Below are positions 57,900 to 64,000 of a DNA stretch of 64,000 bases, in pieces. The stretch comes from Fasciola hepatica (Eukaryota > Platyhelminthes > Trematoda > Plagiorchiida > Fasciolidae). The first letter of the stretch is position 1; each line of letters starts with the position of its first letter. The stretch spans positions 3,348,001 through 3,412,000 of the forward strand of contig CANUEZ040000156.1 of the NCBI GenBank assembly GCA_948099385.1, read 5' to 3'. A program made the position numbers and the translations under genes. The notes under the pieces are model-generated. The model worked only from the letters and a program-made list of their open reading frames with translations. It was not told the origin of the DNA and ran no database searches.

Positions 57900-60800
57900 C
57901 TAAACTTTAATTTTGATCCGGTTTTTCCTCACTATGCAATAATCCTAGGCTTGTTTGTTTGAGCACTGGTCCCAGAAATACAACCTCATTGTCACCTATA
58001 CGAGCCAGAACAGGTCAAATACAGTCGGTTACCGACCAATAAGAGCTGCTGAAGCATTTGCGACTCAGTTTTTGTAAACGCCTACCTGGCTTCAAAAACG
58101 AGTTTGTAAAGATATGCTCAAACCCCTGTAGGAGCGCTTGCATACATACCCACTGAATAACTTAGTGACTTACATGAAATTATCTATACCATAGTCAAAA
58201 TCAAATAGTCAATCAAATGTCGAAGTAAAATCGACTGCTCTGCTTCATTTTCTGAACAACACTCAGTCTCCGACGTTCTTCCCAATTTACCACATTAATT
58301 CTATCCTCAATAATGGGGTGAAACTTACGTTCTCAATTCACATGTGACTTCGCTAGTCTAGAAGAAACGTTCTACAAAAGAGCATGTTTCTTACAGTTCT
58401 CCTTTGGGGTATTGTAACTTTTTACAGTTTCACGTATATCATACAAACCCATTCAGTTCTATAACTGTGGTCTTAATAGGTAACAGTTTTGCTAACATTG
58501 GTCTGTGTGTACGTATCCCACTCGACAAAAATGTTTTCTCTCTTGAACCCACTTAGTGTATTGTAACGAGTAGGATAGATTATATCATCAAATGTATGGT
58601 AGTTAATTGCGAATCACGTGGCCTGCGTACAAAGGGTCATCATGACCAACTGCGTACTTTAATTTGTTTTCCACGCTATCAGTTTTGTTAGCAACACATG
58701 GCTAACTAGAGGTTTTTTCGTTTTGTTGCTGTTATTGTTCCATAAGTATGAAAATGGGACCAATATGGTTGAACTTGAAAATGTTACAGTTCAAAATACA
58801 GTATTAATCCGTTTATGTTTTGGTCAGGCTGTACTGGCTTGCCAGGTATTAGGACCAAAGTGGTGTCGACATTTGACTTGGGATACCACATCAGCATCAA
58901 AAATTATGAGCTATTCCTATTAGTGTATCTTAGTCGATAACCTCTTCAATAAAAGACGGAACAAAAACATTTATCCATACAGAATCTACGTGACTTTGGA
59001 TCTTATGGTTCATGAATAAAATAATTGGTAGAAAATGAACTGCTGCTTGACAGCTGCTTCCGGAAATTTGTTCCGAATGTCATATTTTGAAACAAATCGT
59101 AAATTAACAAAGGGACGGACTGGAAAAAGAGTTATGATTTGCTGCATACATAGTTTGTAAAATTACAGTTACCAAGTATACAGTCTGAGCTAGGTGAATG
59201 GCACTAAACCGGTCACCGTAAACGTGGATGCCCGAAAACGTAATAAGCTATTCGATTTATTAGCATGAATGGTGACTTTTTGGATTCGTCCCGCAGTTAC
59301 ATAGATGTAGTTAGCTTATGTGGTTTTCGATGCATGTCCGTTCAAAAATAGGCCTTCTGTTTACGGATCTTCTCTATCTGAAAAAAAACATTATTAGATG
59401 AAACTGTTTCACTTAAGTAAGTCACTCTCTGAATTCACCCGAATATCACACTGGATTTCATCCAGACGAGATACTGGTATTGATCTAATGTGGATCTGTT
59501 TGCCTGTGCTGAGCCAACACCAATACACGTTGAGGCAACCTGTTTTTGTCTTCATTTTGTTGAGTAGTGAGCTCGACCAAGATCTGGCACAATGTAAAAT
59601 GTTGCCAGGGAAATCAGGATCACATTACCAATTTGCTTAAAATCTGCCAACCGACAATTTCTAATCATTATAATCATCAGTATGGAAATGGTTAGTCTCT
59701 CAGGGAAAAATGTTAAATCAGACACCTCTCAGTTTTCAAACCCCATTAGAGAATTAATTTGGAAGTTGAAGTTAGGTGAATTCCCAATTTGAACGCAAAA
59801 TAAAGTATTTACGCACATTGCAACTGACACAGTACAGAATTTCTGATGCTCTTTGTCCTTTAAGTATTCAAATAACGGACGGAAATCTTTTCGTCTCTGT
59901 ATTCTAGTCCCACCGAAGAATAAGGGGCTATTAATGGTGTATTCGCACGAGTGACACAGTACTAGCTGTGTTCGCAATGAATAGGCTTATTTTGAATTGA
60001 ATGAACAGTCGGTTGTATGCATTTACCATGACACACCACTATGTACAAAACCACAGTCTATAGCACAAATTAACGTGGATACGAGTTCAGTACCCCAAAA
60101 GAAATCACTCCGGACTTGGAAGCAACCCACAGTAATCTACTTCCATATCCGAGCTGCCTAAACCGCATCGACCTTCCATTCTTGGACTGCGATTTCTCAT
60201 GAAAAATAGTTCATCTGAATTATGCGTCAGTTTATTGGCGTAGGTCATTTCCCACTAACAAACAACGCTTTGTCTGTACAAACATAAAACAGACGAGAAT
60301 AATGGTTTGTGTGTTTAGATAATTTCCTAATATGCACCGGTCAGTCGGGAAGTCTCCTCTGGTGAAACCAAATGAAAATGTGACAATTTGACGTCCGTAG
60401 GATAAAAACACTACATGGCTAGCATCTCTTTCCAAATGGTAATTGAATGTAGTGATAAAATACTCAGTCTTGAACTTAGGGACCTAACTGAGAAGATATG
60501 ATCGGAACATTTTAATTTTCTATGCGATCACACTGATATGTTTCTTTGTTCATATGCTCGTTGAAAATTCTCTTGGTAAGAATCCAACACAACTTCAAGT
60601 ATTTCTTAAAATGAAAGCCATAAAACTGAAAGATGTGATTCATTTTGCAATGCGAAACTTTCAAGTTGCTGCCGTATAGGCGAGAGTAACTCTTGAAACT
60701 AGAAATCAAGTAGTTTTTTGGAATTTCGTTCCCAGTTTACCTTGTCCTTTGTGCAAATTGCATTGTAGCCAAGTTATCAAAGCTGCTCCGAGAGTCACTT

Positions 60801-63800
60801 CAAAAGAAACTTGACTAGCCGCGCTATGGGTTGTCACTTTCGGCCGACCTGAAAATTATCCATGTGGCATTCAAATGTTGACTTAGGAGGTTTTATTACG
60901 AGCGAGTACAATCTGTTGGGTATACGGTATTGTTAGTTCATGAAGGAGTCACACACTTTGGGTATAGAGTGTTCTCGTTATTAAATGAAGCAGTATTACT
61001 GAAGATCAAGTGGCAAAACTATGAGTCGAAAGAAATGAAATTAGCGAAAATTCTCCAACCGTGTGAACCAAATATAACTATTGAGGCAAGTAAGCATGCA
61101 CTAATGAATTACGATCTAACGCTCTTACCGAATCGCCCGCTTGTTGAATAAAGAAGCCACCGAGTAGGAATGAGAATGCAGTTCAAAATCTTGGACGAGT
61201 TAGTAATAGTTGCACAGACGAGTTTAAATAAAAATAAGACGCTTAAGAGGCCCAGTTTTACTTCTTCCACGATTGTCGTTCTAAGTACATCGTCAGACCG
61301 GGAACGAGAAATCTTGTCTGAAAACCAATTCCTAAATTGTCCCATTTCTCAACAATATTCTGAAAGACTTTTAACATTCAGTAGACCTAATTGTCTCCGT
61401 TTATCTGTTGATTCAAAGATACCGTAATTAGCCTATTTCTTATTGTGAATAAATGTTTCTACTGTTTGCATTGTGGAATCACCCTACCACCGCAAGTTCA
61501 GGTTTTGTTCTTGATAGGTAATAACCTGAACGTACTTCACGTCAATTTAGCTCCCAGTCCTTGCGATCTCACTTACAACGTACCCGCATAGAAGCTAATC
61601 AGGCAGAAGAGAATTCGGTTGGCTGGTTGGTCCGGTTGAATGTGCATTCCAAAATCCAACCGATAAGTGCTCTGTTTTAAATCGTGGTTGAGTCGTCACG
61701 CAAGTAAGCAGTTCCGCACTGGTTAGAACAATAGCCAAGTGTGACTGTTGGTGAAAAATGACTCAGTGAGGTACTTTGATTTGCAGGCTCTGAGAAAATT
61801 ATTGGTGAAGAGTGTTGTGGATGTCTATTGTGCACACAGGGACCGAATTTACATTCGTCGATGCCATCTAATCCATGTGATGACCCTAAGGCATGAGGCT
61901 GAAATGAACACAATTTCCATTGTTTCTCCATGATTACGTGACCTTAGGTTTCCTCTGACTTTCATTTAGATCTAAATAACTTCCAATTTTCCATCAGAGT
62001 GACTGTCTTCCTCTTCAACAGATCAGTTACACAACAGCATTTGCATAAAACTAGTTATCGAGAGCATATCTTGCAAAACTGATTCTTCTGTAGGGATACT
62101 GCATTGCTAGACTTAACAAAAAAAGGCTCAATAAACAGTAGTTAGGAAATATATAAAATTCAATGCTAATCGAAGCGAGAGGTATCACAAATGAGGAAAT
62201 TTCTCTCAGCTTCGTTTTTGTGATGATTTTGGTCTGTTTCGCTGACCTGGACAGTTATGTTGCACACAGTTGACCACCGATGAGAGTGGAATCAGCAATT
62301 AAATGGCGGCCTGGTTTTGGTGCATTTGGATCTGGTCAAACAAACTCGAAATCCCAAAAGAATTGTTAGTTTACCCAACAAATGAGTCAAAGGCCTATGC
62401 GAAACACTGGTAAACACGGGAAAGATTGGTAAGCTGTACCTTCCAATCCACCTCAAGTCTAGGGGTGTTTTACAAGCTAGGGGAAGGAGCCTAGCGTCTT
62501 CACCAACATCCTTATACATGGATGAAGCAGTGTCGCGGAGATTAGTGAAGGCCGTTTTAACGTACTTTCATGTTGAGCATGGGCTACTATAGCTCTAATA
62601 TGCATCCACGATAATCGGGTATTCGGTAGTGCAACAGGGGTTCAGTGCAATCGACATGTCCTAGTAAGAACAGCAGTGGGCAAAAGTGGGCACGTAAACA
62701 TTTCTGTAACAGTACGCAGACAGATCAAATTATCAACTGCTGAAATATTCACCAAGACTGTCACTAGAGAAACTACATCAGTATGCTCCCCCGAATCCGC
62801 GCAGCGGCAAGGGCACCAACTGCGGAGGATGGGAAATAACAATACGTATTCGGTTTCATTGTACGCAATGGCTACAACCACAGCTGCATCAAGCACTTTA
62901 CCAATTTTAAAAAACCATTAAAAGAGGTCTAAATGACTAGCCAAAACGGAGGCCCTACCATTCATCCTGGCTAGTTCTGATTTGACAAGGTGGATTTTGA
63001 GATGGCTGACTGACAGAATCCTCCATGGAATATCCTTGAAAAACAACAGAACAAAGTCAAAACAAGAACCAGACCAGTGTAGCATAACACTGTAAAGGCT
63101 GCGGAACGCATTGCAATGGACAAATGGCAAGAATATTTCTACATGAAATCAGAAACAACACTTGGCCGTGAAAGTCAAGAAAACCAGGGTCCCAACTTCA
63201 AAAGCTTCCGAATTGTTACTCAGTTAAGAACTAAATACCCAAGAGGGTTTCTTAACGTCTGATTTTCCACGAGCAGCCCGATCAAAACATCATGGACCAC
63301 GTGCATGCACCAACACTATCTGCAGATCAAACAAATCAAGACCAACTGTATAGGTGTAAGCACAAACCCTAAGTGTATTGAAGATGAGCTATCGCGAACA
63401 AACCAGCCGATAACAATCGTTGCATCAATCTTTATGAACAAAACTGAACCGCACACGACCAATTGACGAAGTAGTCGGTACGAGGTACAACGTGTCCAAA
63501 CAAAGGTGTGCACACCATCACTCATAACAACATACTAGAACCAATGAAGTCATCTCGACTGGCAATGAAATGTACGCATCCCAGTTACCCGTCTGAGTGA
63601 ATAAACCAACGGAAACAAGTGTCGAGTCGTTTGGGCTAGCCATCAGCCACGACATTGGATGCCTTACGCAAACACCATTTTTCACTCTGATTACGTGATA
63701 TTTCACCTTAAGAGCATGATCACTCAATTATCTGATCATCTGAGGTCACCATACTTTCAGACTGTGAGATGTCCAAAATTAAGTGGGACAGAAAGTGTTC

Positions 63801-63900
63801 GCAAACTCAAACACTTCGGGGGTCTTTAGGGATTTCGGGAACAAAAATCAGCCTCTGCCACACCCCTTACACGTCGAAGGCGTCTGTGTTACTACTGGGC
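57900..63900. other. About 6 kb without supportable genes
   Basis: ORFs of 60-85 codons occur on both strands. A few have protein-like stretches (58723-58923; 60930-61151; 62676-62921 on the plus strand), but none has both good splice sites and a recognisable pattern. No transposon domain was read. The last 60 bp (63938-64000) resemble the tail of SINE family A. Confidence 0.35.
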
Positions 63901-63937
63901 CACCTCGCTCATATCCTGACTGCTCCGAAGTGCCAAG

Positions 63938-64000
63938 GGTGTGACAGAGAATATGCACCACTGATGAGCTCTAACAAGAACGAAACTCGAGTGTGGTGCT
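63938..64000 (+). repeat. SINE family A tail fragment at window edge
   Basis: ATGCACCACTGATGAGCTCT ... AACAAGAACGAAACTCGAGT ... GTGGTGCT follows the family A post-B-box segment (TGCACTGCTGATGATTCCCA, AACAAGGATGAAACAGCTGT). It is cut by the window end. Confidence 0.5.

Noticed and set aside
58723..58923. Plus-strand ORF with a hydrophobic start and Ig-like spacing of cysteines
   Set aside because: The pattern is too loose, only one possible acceptor is present, and there is no neighbouring exon.

Overview
The window is eukaryotic, AT-rich, intron-rich and repeat-rich. It has no operons, ribosome-binding sites or long bacterial-type reading frames. Penelope-like and non-LTR retrotransposon remains, tRNA-derived SINEs, long (TA)n tracts, and above all what looks like a micro-exon gene with a signal-peptide first exon, suggest a parasitic flatworm (cestode or trematode). 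That assignment is inference. No conventional gene is complete here, so genes are given as exons called by eye from splice sites, reading phase and composition.

The main result is a minus-strand locus running from about 20.16 kb down to at least 13.7 kb and possibly to 9.9 kb or beyond. A TATA box is followed by a 67-nt coding exon for a secretory signal peptide that ends in phase 1. Behind it lies a series of tiny exons of 6, 9, 12, 15, 24 and 27 nt. All are multiples of three, all are phase 1-1, and most have good splice sites. Several are related copies: 24-nt exons for an acidic octapeptide (xxEMExxS type) and 15-nt exons for A(I/V)SKR. One 24+15 pair has been duplicated about 1.1 kb apart. 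This is the architecture of flatworm micro-exon genes (MEGs), which encode secreted variable peptides.

Layout: 0-6 kb holds mostly nothing recognisable, apart from a short secreted-peptide ORF at 4.5 kb. From 6.9 to 13.5 kb there are weak plus-strand exon candidates, an RT fossil and a SINE. From 9.9 to 20.2 kb lies the MEG-like gene. At 20.8-21.7 kb a compound SINE insertion contains a 401-bp tandem duplication. From 22 to 41 kb there are degenerate transposons (a Penelope-like fossil, non-LTR RT fossils), SINEs and large featureless stretches. From 51.35 down to 42.6 kb a multi-exon minus-strand gene has a Ser/Pro-rich linker followed by a calponin-homology-like segment, resembling the C-terminal part of LRCH proteins. 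A further glycoprotein-like exon sits at 41.3-41.7 kb. From 54.5 down to 52.3 kb lies a nearly full-length, frameshifted Penelope-like retroelement. From 55 to 58 kb there are inverted and LTR-like repeats, and from 58 to 64 kb little that can be supported.

Confidence is high for the retroelement calls and simple repeats, good for the micro-exon architecture, moderate for the CH-domain gene, and low for isolated exon candidates.
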